DNA of 64,000 nt from Burkholderia aenigmatica (GCF_902499175.1 NZ_CABVQC010000003.1:62001-126000); one strand, 5' to 3'; positions 1 through 9,005 are shown, counted from the stretch's first letter. The notes: a model not told the origin generated them from the sequence alone. Made by a program: numbers and translations.

Positions 1-27
1 CGCGCGTGCGCAGCGCGTTCAGCAGGG

Positions 28-1917
28 ATGAGGGGCGCGATGCGGGGTGTGAAAGAGACGGTGGATCGGGCGCGTGGCGTGAAGGGCGGCTCGATGATGA
101 TCGTCGCCGCGGCGGTGTCGCTGGCGTTGAGCGGATGCGTGCCGTCGGGCTTCCTGCCGTCGCTGTCGTTGCGCGCGCCGGCCGACGATGCGCTCGCGCA
201 TACGGCCGGCCCCGGCGTGAACGGCGCGTGGCCTGCGCCCGACTGGGTGAAGCAGCTGCGGGATCCGCAACTCGACGCACTGGTCGCCGAGGCATCGCAG
301 CACAACCCCGACCTGCAGGTCGCGCAGGCACGGCTGCGGATCGCGCAGGCGCAGCTTCAGCAGTTCGATTCGTTGACGGGGCTGACGGGCACGGCCGGCG
401 CGACGGTCAGCCGCGCGCGCATGCCGAAGCCGGGCAACGACGTCGCCGACGTATCGGCCGGCGGCTATCGTGTACCCGTCGAGATCTTCGGCGATCCGAA
501 CACCTCGCCATCGTCGGTGTTCGTCGGGCTGACCTACCAGCTCGACCTGTGGGGGAAGAACCGCGCCGCGACGAAAAGCCTGATGTCGCTGCGCGAAGCG
601 GCGCGGGTCGAGGCCGAGCAGGTGCGGCTCACGCTCGCGGTGGCGATCGTCACCGTGTACTGCCAGCTCGACCAGGCCTATGCGACGCAGGAGCTGCTGC
701 AGCAGAAACTGAAGGTCAGCCAGCGCGTGACGACCGTGTTGCGCGAGCGCACCGCGCGCGGGCTCGACAATGCGTACGACGCGAGCGACGCATCGATCAA
801 GCGCAGCAAGCTGCTCGCGCAGATCGCGCTGAACGACGAGCAGATCAAGCTTGCGCAATTGCAGCTCGGCGTGCTGTCTGGCCGCGGCCCCGAGCGCGGG
901 CTCGTGCTGCAACGGCCGCGCGTCGGCGCATTCGCGGGCGGCGCGCTGCCTGCGCGGCTGCCGGCCGATCTCCTGGGTCGCCGGCCCGACATCGTCGCCG
1001 CACGGTTGCGAGTCGAGGCCGCGTTCGCGAATGCCGATTCGACGCGCGCGCAGTTCTATCCGGACGTGAACCTCGTCGCGCTCGGCGGCGTGTTCGCGCT
1101 GACGCCCGCGTCGCTGTTCTCGCGCGATGCGCTCGCCGGTTCCATCGGCCCGGCGATCTCGCTGCCGATCTTCGATCGCGGCCGGCTGAAGGCCAAGCTC
1201 GGTGCGGATGTCGCGCAGGCCGACGTCGCGATCGGGTTGTACAACAAGACCGTCGATGATGCGCTCGGGCAGGTCGCGCAGATCGTCACGTCGCTGCAGA
1301 CGTCGCAGACGCTCGTCGCGGAGCAGCAGGACGCGGTAGCGGCCGCGCAGAAGATCGTGGAGATCGCGACCGACCGTCACCGGCGCGGCGTGCTGATGCA
1401 GAAGGATGTGGATGTCGCGGATCTCACGCTGATCGACGAGCGCGCGCAGATGATCGCATTGCTCGGCCGGCAGCGGACGCTGCGCGTCGGGCTGATCGGC
1501 GCGCTGGGCGGCGGATTCGATGCGGGCGCAACGGTCGCGCAGGCGCAGGCCGGGCATCGCGCGCGTGGCGGGGCGGCGAAGCGAGGCGCTTCGACTGTCG
1601 CGCCCGCTGCGACCGCCGTGGCTGCGGCGACCGTCACGCCCGTACCGACCGCTGCCGCGACCGCGAGCCGATCGATGGCGGGGCCGTCGGCCGATGCGCG
1701 GGCGGCGAGTGCGGCCGTGCCGCAGGCCGTCGCTGCATCGAATGCGGGGGCGGCACGGCGCGACGACGTGGCACGCACGCCGGCTGTCGGTGCGACACCT
1801 CGCGGCACCCCCGTTCTCGCGCGCGCGGCCGCGGTGAATTCGGCGCCGAGCCCGTCGGTCATACCGCCGATCCCCCTGTTCCAGCACGATCGTCTGATCG
1901 TTACGCAAAGCGACTGA
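28..1917 (+). CDS. NodT/OprM-family outer-membrane efflux lipoprotein
   Basis: This is the outer-membrane channel of a tripartite drug or small-molecule exporter. The N-terminus has a hydrophobic stretch ending in the lipobox LSGC, with Cys about residue 37, so the protein should be lipidated and exported. The body shows the two-fold outer-membrane efflux pattern: a PDLQVAQARLRIAQAQL helix near residue 90 and the second half opening LPADLLGRRPDIVAARLRVEAAFANA about residue 315. The last 110 or so residues are an unusual Ala/Thr/Pro-rich, low-complexity extension absent from typical OprM proteins of about 480-500 residues. The stop overlaps the start of the next gene by one base. The start is uncertain: ATG at 28 or 40, or a later codon before MMIVAAAV. 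The inner-membrane pump is not in the window and probably lies upstream. Confidence 0.88.
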   Translation: MRGAMRGVKETVDRARGVKGGSMMIVAAAVSLALSGCVPSGFLPSLSLRAPADDALAHTAGPGVNGAWPAPDWVKQLRDPQLDALVAEASQHNPDLQVAQARLRIAQAQLQQFDSLTGLTGTAGATVSRARMPKPGNDVADVSAGGYRVPVEIFGDPNTSPSSVFVGLTYQLDLWGKNRAATKSLMSLREAARVEAEQVRLTLAVAIVTVYCQLDQAYATQELLQQKLKVSQRVTTVLRERTARGLDNAYDASDASIKRSKLLAQIALNDEQIKLAQLQLGVLSGRGPERGLVLQRPRVGAFAGGALPARLPADLLGRRPDIVAARLRVEAAFANADSTRAQFYPDVNLVALGGVFALTPASLFSRDALAGSIGPAISLPIFDRGRLKAKLGADVAQADVAIGLYNKTVDDALGQVAQIVTSLQTSQTLVAEQQDAVAAAQKIVEIATDRHRRGVLMQKDVDVADLTLIDERAQMIALLGRQRTLRVGLIGALGGGFDAGATVAQAQAGHRARGGAAKRGASTVAPAATAVAAATVTPVPTAAATASRSMAGPSADARAASAAVPQAVAASNAGAARRDDVARTPAVGATPRGTPVLARAAAVNSAPSPSVIPPIPLFQHDRLIVTQSD

Positions 1918-3107
1918 TGCACCACGACAACCTTCATACCGCCGCGCCGCCGGCTGCCCTGAACGACCCGGCACTCGACGCGCGCCGCGCGACGCGCCGC
2001 AAGCGCTTCATCGTGTTCTTCGCGGTCGTGCTGGTGGCCGCGCTTGCATGGATCGCGTACTGGCTGCTGAGCGATCGCTATTACGAAGACACCGACGACG
2101 CATACGTCGCCGGCAGCATCGTGCAGGTCGCCGCGCAGATCCCCGGATCGGTGACCGACGTCGTGGTCGCCGATACGCAGGCCGTGCGCGCCGGCCAGAC
2201 GCTCGTGAAGCTCGACGACACCGAGGCGTCGGTCGCGTTCGCGCAGGCGAAGGCGCAGCTCGCACAGGCCGTGCGGCAGGTTGCGAACGCGAAGATCTCG
2301 AACACGATGTACGTCGAGGCCGTGAATGCGCGGCGCGCCGACCTGTCGCTCGCGCAGCGTGCGTTCGCCGCGCGCTCGGGCGCGGCGGTCGAGATTGTCG
2401 CCCCCGAGGAACTCGCGCGTGCGCGCGCGGCGGTCGCCGGCGCGCAGGCGAATCTCGCGGCCGCGCAGGCGCAGCTCGACGCGGCACGCGCGCTCGGCAC
2501 CAAGCTGCCCGTCGACGAAAGCCCGGCCGTCGTGCAGGCGGCCGCGCAGTTCAAGCTCGCGTACCGGAACCTGAAGCGCACGACGATCGTCGCCCCGGTC
2601 GACGGCACGATCGGGCAGCGTTCGGTGCAGGTCGGCCAGCAGGTCGGGCCCGGTGTGCCGCTGATGTCGATCGTGCAGCTCAATCAGCTGTGGATCGAGG
2701 CGAATTTCAAGGAAGGGCAGATTCGCCACATGCGCATCGGGCAGCCGGTCGAGATCGTGTCGGATCTGTATGGCTCGCGCGTGAGCTATCGTGGCCGCGT
2801 GCAGGGCTTCTCGGCGGGCACCGGCAGCGCATTTTCGATGCTGCCGTCGCAGAATGCGGCCGGCAACTGGATCAAGGTCGTGCAGCGCGTGCCGGTCGTG
2901 ATCGCGATCGAGCCGCGCGATCTCGCCGCGCATCCGCTGCGCGTCGGGCTGTCGATGCGCGCGACGGTCGACACGCACGACCGCAACGGCCACGCGCTCG
3001 ACAGCGAGCCGCCGACGCCGGCCGTCAGCACGCGCGTGCACGACGGCGTCGCGAGCGAAGCGGAAAGCGCCGCCGCCGCGATCGTCCGCGAGAATCAGGG
3101 CGGGTAG
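1917..3107 (+). CDS. HlyD/EmrA-family membrane fusion protein
   Basis: This is the periplasmic adaptor that links an inner-membrane pump to the preceding outer-membrane lipoprotein. A single N-terminal membrane anchor spans about residues 25-48. It is followed by the YYEDTDDAYVAG signature typical of EmrA-like adaptors, a lipoyl half-motif, an Ala/Gln-rich coiled-coil hairpin (about 95-190), and the second lipoyl and beta-barrel part containing KRTTIVAPVDGTIG near residue 222. At 396 residues the length is normal. Its ATG overlaps the upstream TGA (TGATG), implying translational coupling. The EmrA resemblance suggests an MFS DHA2 (EmrB-like) partner rather than an RND pump. No such gene follows, so it would have to lie before position 1. 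Confidence 0.9.
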   Translation: MHHDNLHTAAPPAALNDPALDARRATRRKRFIVFFAVVLVAALAWIAYWLLSDRYYEDTDDAYVAGSIVQVAAQIPGSVTDVVVADTQAVRAGQTLVKLDDTEASVAFAQAKAQLAQAVRQVANAKISNTMYVEAVNARRADLSLAQRAFAARSGAAVEIVAPEELARARAAVAGAQANLAAAQAQLDAARALGTKLPVDESPAVVQAAAQFKLAYRNLKRTTIVAPVDGTIGQRSVQVGQQVGPGVPLMSIVQLNQLWIEANFKEGQIRHMRIGQPVEIVSDLYGSRVSYRGRVQGFSAGTGSAFSMLPSQNAAGNWIKVVQRVPVVIAIEPRDLAAHPLRVGLSMRATVDTHDRNGHALDSEPPTPAVSTRVHDGVASEAESAAAAIVRENQGG

Positions 3108-3128
3108 CGTCTGCCCAAAGGCGGGGGA

Positions 3129-3149
3129 GGCCGGTCGTCAGGACCGGCC
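3129..3149 (+). terminator. GC-rich stem-loop after efflux operon
   Basis: Perfect 8-bp arms GGCCGGTC and GACCGGCC flank a 5-base loop, 22 bases after the stop of the adaptor gene. There is no T-tract, so it may act as a weak terminator or an mRNA-end stabiliser rather than a classical intrinsic terminator. Confidence 0.4.
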
Positions 3150-3257
3150 CGCCCGCCGGCGCGTCACGCTGCGGGTGAATGCCGCGTGCGCCACCTTCCC
3201 GTCGTTTCCCGCCCGACTTTCGGTTTTCCGCCATCGATGTCGGCGCCGTTCAAACGC

Positions 3258-3275
3258 ATGTCGCGTTTGAGACAT
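3258..3275. promoter_or_regulatory. Palindromic operator-like site upstream of fdhA
   Basis: ATGTC and GACAT form perfect arms around an 8-base centre about 100 bases before the fdhA start. An overlapping second inverted repeat, CAAACGC-N5-GCGTTTG, covers 3251-3269. Nested dyads like this suggest a binding site for an activator of formaldehyde dehydrogenase; the cognate protein is unknown. I could not find a convincing sigma-54 -24/-12 element downstream. Confidence 0.4.
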
Positions 3276-3377
3276 CGGCGCCCCTGCCTCCGGGACTACT
3301 CTCGAACAGCACGTTGCGCGTGCGCCGCATGAGCCGGCGCGCCGCGGCGCCATCCAACGAGACATGGAGACAATACG

Positions 3378-4574
3378 ATGAGCAGCAATCGAGGTGTCGT
3401 CTATCTTGGGCCGGGCCAGGTCGAAGTTCAGAAAATCGATTATCCGAAGATGGTCGATCCGACCGGCCGTGCGATCGGCCACGGCGTGATCCTGAAAGTG
3501 GTCAGCACGAACATCTGCGGTTCCGACCAGCACATGGTGCGCGGCCGCACGACCGCGCCGGTGGGCCTCGTGCTGGGTCACGAGATCACGGGCGAAGTGG
3601 TCGAGATCGGCCGCGACGTCGAGACGCTGAAACTCGGCGATCTCGTGTCGGTGCCGTTCAACGTGGCATGCGGCCGCTGTGCAATGTGCAAGGACACGCA
3701 CACGGGCGTGTGCCTGAACGTGAACCCGTCGCGTGCGGGCGGCGCCTACGGCTACGTCGACATGGGTGGCTGGATCGGCGGCCAGGCCGAGTACGTGCTG
3801 GTGCCGTACGCGGATTTCAACCTGCTGAAATTCCCCGATCGCGATCAGGCGATGTCGAAGATCCGCGATCTGACCTGCCTGTCCGACATTCTGCCGACCG
3901 GTTATCACGGTGCGGTGAGCGCGGGCGTGAAGCCGGGCTCGACGGTCTATATCGCGGGCGCGGGCCCGGTCGGGATGGCGGCGGCCGCATCGGCGCGCCT
4001 GCTCGGCGCGGCGGTGACGATCGTCGGCGACATGAACGCGGAACGCCTCGCGCATGCGCGGGCGATGGGCTTCGAGACGGTCGACCTGTCGAAAGATGCC
4101 TCGCTCGGCGAGCAGATCGAGCAGATCCTCGGCGTGCCGGAGATCGACTGCGCGGTCGACTGCGTCGGCTTCGAGGCGCATGGTCACGGTTCGTCGGGCC
4201 ATTCGGAAGAAGCGCCCGCGACGGTGCTGAACTCGCTGATGGAAATCACGCGGCCGGCCGGCGCGATCGGCATTCCGGGCCTGTACGTGACGGACGATCC
4301 GGGCGCGAAGGACAAGGCCGCGCAGCACGGCAGCCTGAGCATCCGCTTCGGCCTCGGCTGGGCGAAATCGCACTCGTTCTTCACGGGCCAGACGCCGGTG
4401 CTGAAGTACAACCGTAACCTGATGCAGGCGATCCTGTTCGACCGGCTGCCGATCGCGAAGATCGTCAACGTCGAAGTGATCTCGCTCGACCAGGCGCCGG
4501 AAGGCTACAAGAAGTTCGACGGCGGCGCGCCGCGCAAATTCGTCATCGACCCGCACGGGTTGCTGGCGGCGTAA
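3378..4574 (+). CDS. fdhA: Glutathione-independent formaldehyde dehydrogenase
   Basis: A zinc- and NAD-dependent medium-chain dehydrogenase that oxidises formaldehyde to formate without glutathione, as in Pseudomonas putida FDH. The catalytic zinc ligands are visible in ICGSD (Cys47) and GHE (His68/Glu69). The structural-zinc loop CGRCAMCKDTHTGVC gives Cys98, 101, 104 and 112, and the Rossmann motif GAGPVG lies near residue 195. At 398 residues it has the length expected for this subfamily. Its place near the betaine demethylation operon makes sense because betaine and dimethylglycine demethylation release formaldehyde. A palindromic site lies upstream and a GC-rich terminator downstream. A 135-bp piece of the gene recurs at 6019. 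Confidence 0.95.
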   Translation: MSSNRGVVYLGPGQVEVQKIDYPKMVDPTGRAIGHGVILKVVSTNICGSDQHMVRGRTTAPVGLVLGHEITGEVVEIGRDVETLKLGDLVSVPFNVACGRCAMCKDTHTGVCLNVNPSRAGGAYGYVDMGGWIGGQAEYVLVPYADFNLLKFPDRDQAMSKIRDLTCLSDILPTGYHGAVSAGVKPGSTVYIAGAGPVGMAAAASARLLGAAVTIVGDMNAERLAHARAMGFETVDLSKDASLGEQIEQILGVPEIDCAVDCVGFEAHGHGSSGHSEEAPATVLNSLMEITRPAGAIGIPGLYVTDDPGAKDKAAQHGSLSIRFGLGWAKSHSFFTGQTPVLKYNRNLMQAILFDRLPIAKIVNVEVISLDQAPEGYKKFDGGAPRKFVIDPHGLLAA

Positions 4575-4604
4575 CGCGACCGATCACCACGCGGCAATCG
4601 AAGG

Positions 4605-4635
4605 GGCCGGGGCGCTTGAGCGCCCCGGCCCTTTG
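4605..4635 (+). terminator. Intrinsic terminator after fdhA
   Basis: A perfect 12-bp stem (GGGCCGGGGCGC / GCGCCCCGGCCC) with a TTGA loop is followed by a short TTT run, 30 bases after the fdhA stop. The T-tract is short but the stem is very stable. Confidence 0.65.
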
Positions 4636-4730
4636 TGCATTCGGGAATGCGTGCGCTCAGTGCCCGCGATAGCGCCGGGCGAGCAGCTCACGCGTGAACG
4701 ATCGACCGGGCGACGTTCGCCCGGCTCCGT

Positions 4731-5753
4731 TCACGTGGTGCGCTCCATCGCGGCGTCGTACTGACCGCGGCAGGCCGCACCGTTCAGGCGTGCGCGCAGC
4801 AGCAGCGCATCCTGCGCGGCGCGTACGTTGGCCGCCTGTCCCTTCCACGCCGCCAGCGGCGGCTCCTGCAGTGCGCGCCCATAGGAAAAGCTCAGCAGCC
4901 ACGGCCGCCCGGCAACGCGATTCATCGCGTCGAGATGCGCCGTCGCTTCCTCGGGCGTCTGTCCGCCGGACAGGAAGAAAATGCCGGGCACTTCGGCCGG
5001 CACGACGCTGCGCAACAGGCGCACCGTCGCCTCTGCGACTTCGGCGTGGGCCGGCGGTGCGGTGTGCGTGCTGCCCGCGACGACCATGCTCGGTTTGAGC
5101 AACATGTGCGCCAGCACGACCCGATGCCGGTGCAGCGCGTCGAACACGGCGTGCAGCACGGCGTCGGTCACTTGCGCGCAGCGGCCGATCGAATGATCGC
5201 CGTCCATCAGCACTTCCGGCTCGACGATCGGCACGACGCCGGCCTCCTGGCAGATCGCCGCATAGCGCGCCAGCGCTTCGGCGTTTGCCTGGATCGCCGC
5301 ATGGCCCGGCAGCGTGGCGGACACGTTGTACACCGCGCGCCATTTCGCGAACCGCGCGCCTTGCCGCTGGTAGCCGTCGAGGCGCGCCGCAAGCCCATCG
5401 AGCCCTTGCGTGATTTCGTCGCCGGGCGCGAGCGCGAGCGGGATCTTGCCCGCGTCGACCTTGATGCCGGGCACGATCTGCTGGCGAGCGGCGAGTTCGG
5501 GCAACGGCGTGCCGTCGTCCGCACATTGCCCGAGCGTCTCTTCATACAGGATCACGCCGCTGACGAATTCACCGAGGCCCGGTGTCGACAGCAACAGGGT
5601 GCGCCATGTGCGGCGGTTCTCTTCGGTCGATTCGACCGCGATCGTCTTGAAGCGCTTCGCGATGGTCGGCCCGCTTTCGTCGGCCGCCAGCAAGCCTTTG
5701 CCATCCTGAACGAGTGCCTGGATCGTCGCCTGGAGTGCGCTCTCGGTGCTCAT
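4731..5753 (-). CDS. Class I fructose-bisphosphate aldolase
   Basis: Catalyses reversible cleavage of fructose 1,6-bisphosphate to two triose phosphates through a lysine Schiff base. It belongs to the animal-type class I family of about 340 residues, not the E. coli FbaB/DhnA type. Supporting motifs are KGLLAADES near the N-terminus, GIKVDAGKI about residue 95, VEPEVLMDGDHS about 185, the Schiff-base segment HMLLKPSMV about 225, and FLSGGQTPEEA about 270. It is transcribed alone on the reverse strand. The start ATGAGCACCGAG has a GGAGGAATTCC ribosome binding site. Both flanks carry short sequences that also flank the zinc-ribbon gene at 8225, so this locus may have been rearranged. Confidence 0.93.
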   Translation of the reverse strand: MSTESALQATIQALVQDGKGLLAADESGPTIAKRFKTIAVESTEENRRTWRTLLLSTPGLGEFVSGVILYEETLGQCADDGTPLPELAARQQIVPGIKVDAGKIPLALAPGDEITQGLDGLAARLDGYQRQGARFAKWRAVYNVSATLPGHAAIQANAEALARYAAICQEAGVVPIVEPEVLMDGDHSIGRCAQVTDAVLHAVFDALHRHRVVLAHMLLKPSMVVAGSTHTAPPAHAEVAEATVRLLRSVVPAEVPGIFFLSGGQTPEEATAHLDAMNRVAGRPWLLSFSYGRALQEPPLAAWKGQAANVRAAQDALLLRARLNGAACRGQYDAAMERTT

Positions 5754-5835
5754 GGAATTCCTCCGCTGAAACCGCCATGCGGCCGTGCCGGCCGCCCGCT
5801 GTTCACTTCGTCACATTGTCACGCCGCCTGCCGAT

Positions 5836-5871
5836 TTCATTCTTTGTCGCGCACCGGCCAGAACGCAAGGC
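5836..5871. repeat. Copy 1 of a dispersed ~35-bp block
   Basis: TTCATTCTTTGTCGC followed after 11 bases by AACGCAAGGC. The same two blocks with a 10-base gap occur at 9179-9213. This copy lies just upstream of the aldolase start and the other upstream of the zinc-ribbon locus, both in the same orientation relative to the reverse-strand genes. Confidence 0.6.
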
Positions 5872-6018
5872 GCGTGCCGCGCCTGATTGGCGCGCTCGGG
5901 TGGCATCGTCCGCGCCAGGGCTGGTGCGTGTGCCATTGCCGCGAGGCCGGCGCACCGATGGGCGGCATCGCGTGTTCGACCGTGGGTGTCCGCAGTCGGC
6001 CGTCGTTGAGGCGCACGG

Positions 6019-6153
6019 ATGGAAATCACGCGGCCGGCCGATGCGATCGGCATCCCGGGTCGGTACGTGACGGACGATCCGGGCGCGAAGGACAAGGCCG
6101 GGCAGCACGGCAGCCTGAGCCTCCGCTTCGGCCTCGGCTGGGCGAAGTCGCAC
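6019..6153 (+). pseudogene. Duplicated fragment of fdhA
   Basis: These 135 bases match fdhA positions 4239-4373 with only 8 mismatches (about 94% identity), in frame, corresponding to FdhA residues 288-332. The immediately preceding GAGGCGCACGG resembles fdhA at 4173-4183, as if 55 bases had been lost between the two. No dehydrogenase sequence is recognisable further upstream or downstream, so this is a non-functional remnant of a partial duplication or of a second, largely deleted fdhA. The frame stays open but encodes only the C-terminal catalytic-domain segment. The interval from 5872 to 6018 shows no gene. Confidence 0.8.
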
Positions 6154-6263
6154 GCCGCGCGGCCCGGAGCGCTGGCGCCCGGCGATCCCGGCCATACGAA
6201 ATTGCTGCGATAATCATCGCCCGTTCCCGACCCCACCGCCGCCGACCGGCGGCACATTCACGG

Positions 6264-7178
6264 ATGGCCAAGTCACTTCCCCTCGCAGCGTTGCACACGT
6301 TCGTCGAAGTGGCGCGCTGCGGCAGCATGAAACAGGCGGCCGACCAGCTCTGCATTTCTCCGGGCGCCGTCAGCCAGCATGTCCGCAATCTCGAGGATCG
6401 CCTCGCCGTGCGCCTGTTCGAGCGCACTGGCCGCGAACTCGAGCTGACCGGCACGGGCCGTGCGCTGTTCGACCAGCTCGCCGGCGGCTTCAACGAGATC
6501 GAGGCCGCGTGGGCGAACGTGCACGGCGCCAATCGGCGCATCGTCCGTCTCGCGGTGACGACCACCGCCTCCTTCGCGAACACGTGGCTCGTGCAGCGCC
6601 TCGGCGGGTTCAATGCTGCGTACCCGGAAATCGAAATCACGGTCGAGACGCGCGGGCAGCTGGTCGACTTGCGTCGCGACTATGTCGACGTCGCGATCCG
6701 GCACGGGTTGGGCCGCTATCCCGGACACGCGTCGTTCCGCATCTGGACGCCCGAGCTGTGGCCCGTGTGCAGCCCGCAACTGCTCGATCCCGCCCGTCCG
6801 GTCGCCACGCCGGCCGACTGCCTGTCGTACCCGCTGTTGCAGGATGCGGATCGTGCCGACTGGGCGTTGTGGCTGCGCGCGCAGGGGATCGAGGATGCCC
6901 GTGCGCCGCGCGGCGCGAGCTTCAGCGAGGATGCGTTGCTGATCAAGGCGGCGGTCGCCGGGCAGGGCATGGCGCTGGTGCGCGACATCTATGCGCGGGA
7001 CGAAATCGCGGCCGGCCGGCTGGTACGTGTGCTCGCACGGCCCTGGCCGACCGAACTGTCCTACTACGTCGTGTGCAGCGAAGCGCGCCAGCACGAGTGG
7101 AAGATCGCCGCGTTCCGCGACTGGCTCGCGAGCGAGATCGGCAGCGGCGACGACGGCCCGCGCGATCTACTGGCGTGA
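6264..7178 (+). CDS. LysR-family transcriptional regulator (GcvA-like)
   Basis: A 304-residue LysR-type regulator. The N-terminal winged helix-turn-helix is clear (ALHTFVEVARCGSMKQAADQL, then SPGAVSQHVRNLEDRLAVRLFER, residues 8-60). The effector domain runs from about residue 92 to 295 and contains the GcvA-like features TELSYYVVCSE and LVDLRRDYVDVAIRHG. The start is the ATG at 6264, which begins the MAKSLPLAALHTF segment; the same frame is open far upstream without Burkholderia-like protein content. Its 3' end overlaps by 12 bases the convergent EamA exporter gene. The target is unknown. Confidence 0.9.
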   Translation: MAKSLPLAALHTFVEVARCGSMKQAADQLCISPGAVSQHVRNLEDRLAVRLFERTGRELELTGTGRALFDQLAGGFNEIEAAWANVHGANRRIVRLAVTTTASFANTWLVQRLGGFNAAYPEIEITVETRGQLVDLRRDYVDVAIRHGLGRYPGHASFRIWTPELWPVCSPQLLDPARPVATPADCLSYPLLQDADRADWALWLRAQGIEDARAPRGASFSEDALLIKAAVAGQGMALVRDIYARDEIAAGRLVRVLARPWPTELSYYVVCSEARQHEWKIAAFRDWLASEIGSGDDGPRDLLA

Positions 7179-8054
7179 CCCGCGCACGGCGGTGGCCGCG
7201 AACCCCTTGAGCTTGCCGGTCGCGAGCGCGGTGCCGAGCAGGATGATTGCGCATCCGGCGACCGTCTGCACCGAGATCGTCTCGTGCAGGAAGATCGCCC
7301 CCCATACGACACCGAAGATCGGGATCAGGAACGTGACCGACGCGGCATATTGCGCGCCCGCATGGCGGATCAGCCCGAAGTACAGCAGGTAGGCGACGGC
7401 CGTGCAGATCGAGCCGAGCAGCACCACCGCGATCCACGCAGACGTGTGAACGGGGCCGTGTGGCCACAGCGGCAGCGCGAGCGGCACGAGCGCGACCGCC
7501 GCGAACAACTGGCTGCCGAATGCCGACACGAACGGCCTGACGTTCGCCAGCTTGCGCTTCGAGTAATGCGCGGCGAACCCGTACGACAGCGTCGCGAGCA
7601 TTGCCGCGGCGATCGCGCGCGGTGCGCCGGGTGTACCGGCACCGACCGCCGAACCGGCGAGCACGACGACGCCGGCAAAGCCCAGCGCGAGACCGAGCGC
7701 CTGCGGCTTCGTCAGCGGCGCGCGCAGCCACACGTACGCGACGATCGCGGTCCATAGCGGTGTCGTCGCATTCAGGATCGAATCGGTGCCGGCCGACACG
7801 AACAGCGCCGCGTAGGTCAGCAGGCAGAACGGCAGCGCCGAGTTTGCGATGCCGACGACGAACAGCGGCACCAGATGCGAGCGGAATTCCTGTCGCGCCT
7901 GCGCGTGGCGCAGCACCGGCGACAACAGCACGGCCGCGATCGCGACGCGCAGCGCGATCAGCGGGACGACGCCGAATTCCGGTGCGCCCATGCGCATGAA
8001 CAGGAAGGACGCGCCCCAGATGGCAGCCAGGGTCACGAGCTGTAGTGCATTCAT
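7167..8054 (-). CDS. EamA-family (DMT) membrane exporter
   Basis: A ten-helix drug/metabolite transporter of 295 residues with two EamA repeats. The first starts LVTLAAIWGASFLFMRMG and the second follows the loop around residue 145. The C-terminus ends in a positively charged cytoplasmic tail, KLKGFAATAVRGSRQ. The ATG at 8054 is chosen because the membrane protein begins there; the same frame extends to 8207 through a segment without transmembrane character. It is convergent with, and overlaps, the LysR gene at 6264. The substrate cannot be told from sequence; relatives export amino acids or metabolites. Confidence 0.9.
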   Translation of the reverse strand: MNALQLVTLAAIWGASFLFMRMGAPEFGVVPLIALRVAIAAVLLSPVLRHAQARQEFRSHLVPLFVVGIANSALPFCLLTYAALFVSAGTDSILNATTPLWTAIVAYVWLRAPLTKPQALGLALGFAGVVVLAGSAVGAGTPGAPRAIAAAMLATLSYGFAAHYSKRKLANVRPFVSAFGSQLFAAVALVPLALPLWPHGPVHTSAWIAVVLLGSICTAVAYLLYFGLIRHAGAQYAASVTFLIPIFGVVWGAIFLHETISVQTVAGCAIILLGTALATGKLKGFAATAVRGSRQ

Positions 8055-8224
8055 CGACGACTCCGTTCGGTGGATCGGGCGACCGGCCGGAACGCGATAC
8101 GCGCCGGCGCGGGCGAATGACCCATTGAACGTCACGCGCGAGTCGCGATGCAAACGAGGTTTTGTGACGGGCGGTTTAGAAAAATGAATCGACGGACACG
8201 CATGCACGGACTGCGCATGCGCGC

Positions 8225-8983
8225 TCAGTGGCCGCGATAGAGCTGCGCGATTTGCGTATTGCTGGCGGTGGCGCGTCGCGCATGCACGGTGTGCACGCTC
8301 ACGCGGTGGAATGCGCGGGCACGATGCGCGGCACTGCGGCTGGCCTTCCAGTCCGCCAGGCGAACCGTGGCGGTGGGGTGCGACCGGTCGCGGGCACGCA
8401 TGGCCGGCACCGCCCGCGCGACGGCCGTCCGTCCGGCCGATTCGCCGAGATCGGGGCTACCCTGTCGGGCGGCGGCCACCTGCGCTCCGTCAGCCGAATG
8501 AAACGGATAGACGGGCGCCGGCAAGACCGGCAGCACGGGATCGTTCGACGCGTACGGGCCGGCATCGCTTGCCGTCGCGCCCGAACCATTCGAACCGCGA
8601 CAGACCGGATCGGCCTTGCACGTCCGGTCGACCGTCACGTAGCCGCCGACCAGCAGCACGAGCGTCAGGATGCTCAGGATCGGTGCGCTCGATGCGCGCG
8701 GCCGCCGGAACGCCGCGTTGCGAAGCGCCCGTGCGACGCGCGACGACCACGTGTGAAAGGAGTGCGCCGCATGGGTGGCATGCGTGTCGTCCGAGGCCTG
8801 GCGCACCGGATCGAACGGCCAGTTCCGCTGGCCGCAGACGGGGCAGTGCTCGAGTGCGCGGAAGGCCACGAAGCCGCATTCCCTGCAGCGGCAGCAGGTG
8901 GTGCGTCGTGCTTCGGCTCGCGCGTTCAGGATTGCACGCCAGTCGTCGCGCGCGCGGCTTGTCCGGTTGGGCAGGACTCGCAT
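8225..8983 (-). CDS. Zinc-ribbon single-span membrane protein, unknown function
   Basis: A 252-residue protein that I do not recognise by name. An N-terminal zinc ribbon has CRCRECGF and CPVCGQRNWPF (residues 31-54), giving paired CxxC knuckles. A basic linker leads to one transmembrane helix about residues 100-118 (PILSILTLVLLVGGYVTVD), then a Cys-containing Ala/Ser/Pro-rich region and a basic tail ending LYRGH. The topology suggests a cytoplasmic zinc ribbon with the tail in the periplasm. No good ribosome binding site precedes the ATG at 8983; a small ORF with a good one ends 22 bases upstream. The last 20 bases of the locus recur nearly identically at 4653 downstream of the aldolase. Confidence 0.65.
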   Translation of the reverse strand: MRVLPNRTSRARDDWRAILNARAEARRTTCCRCRECGFVAFRALEHCPVCGQRNWPFDPVRQASDDTHATHAAHSFHTWSSRVARALRNAAFRRPRASSAPILSILTLVLLVGGYVTVDRTCKADPVCRGSNGSGATASDAGPYASNDPVLPVLPAPVYPFHSADGAQVAAARQGSPDLGESAGRTAVARAVPAMRARDRSHPTATVRLADWKASRSAAHRARAFHRVSVHTVHARRATASNTQIAQLYRGH

Positions 8984-9005
8984 CGCTGGAAGCGGGTGGG
9001 CGCCG

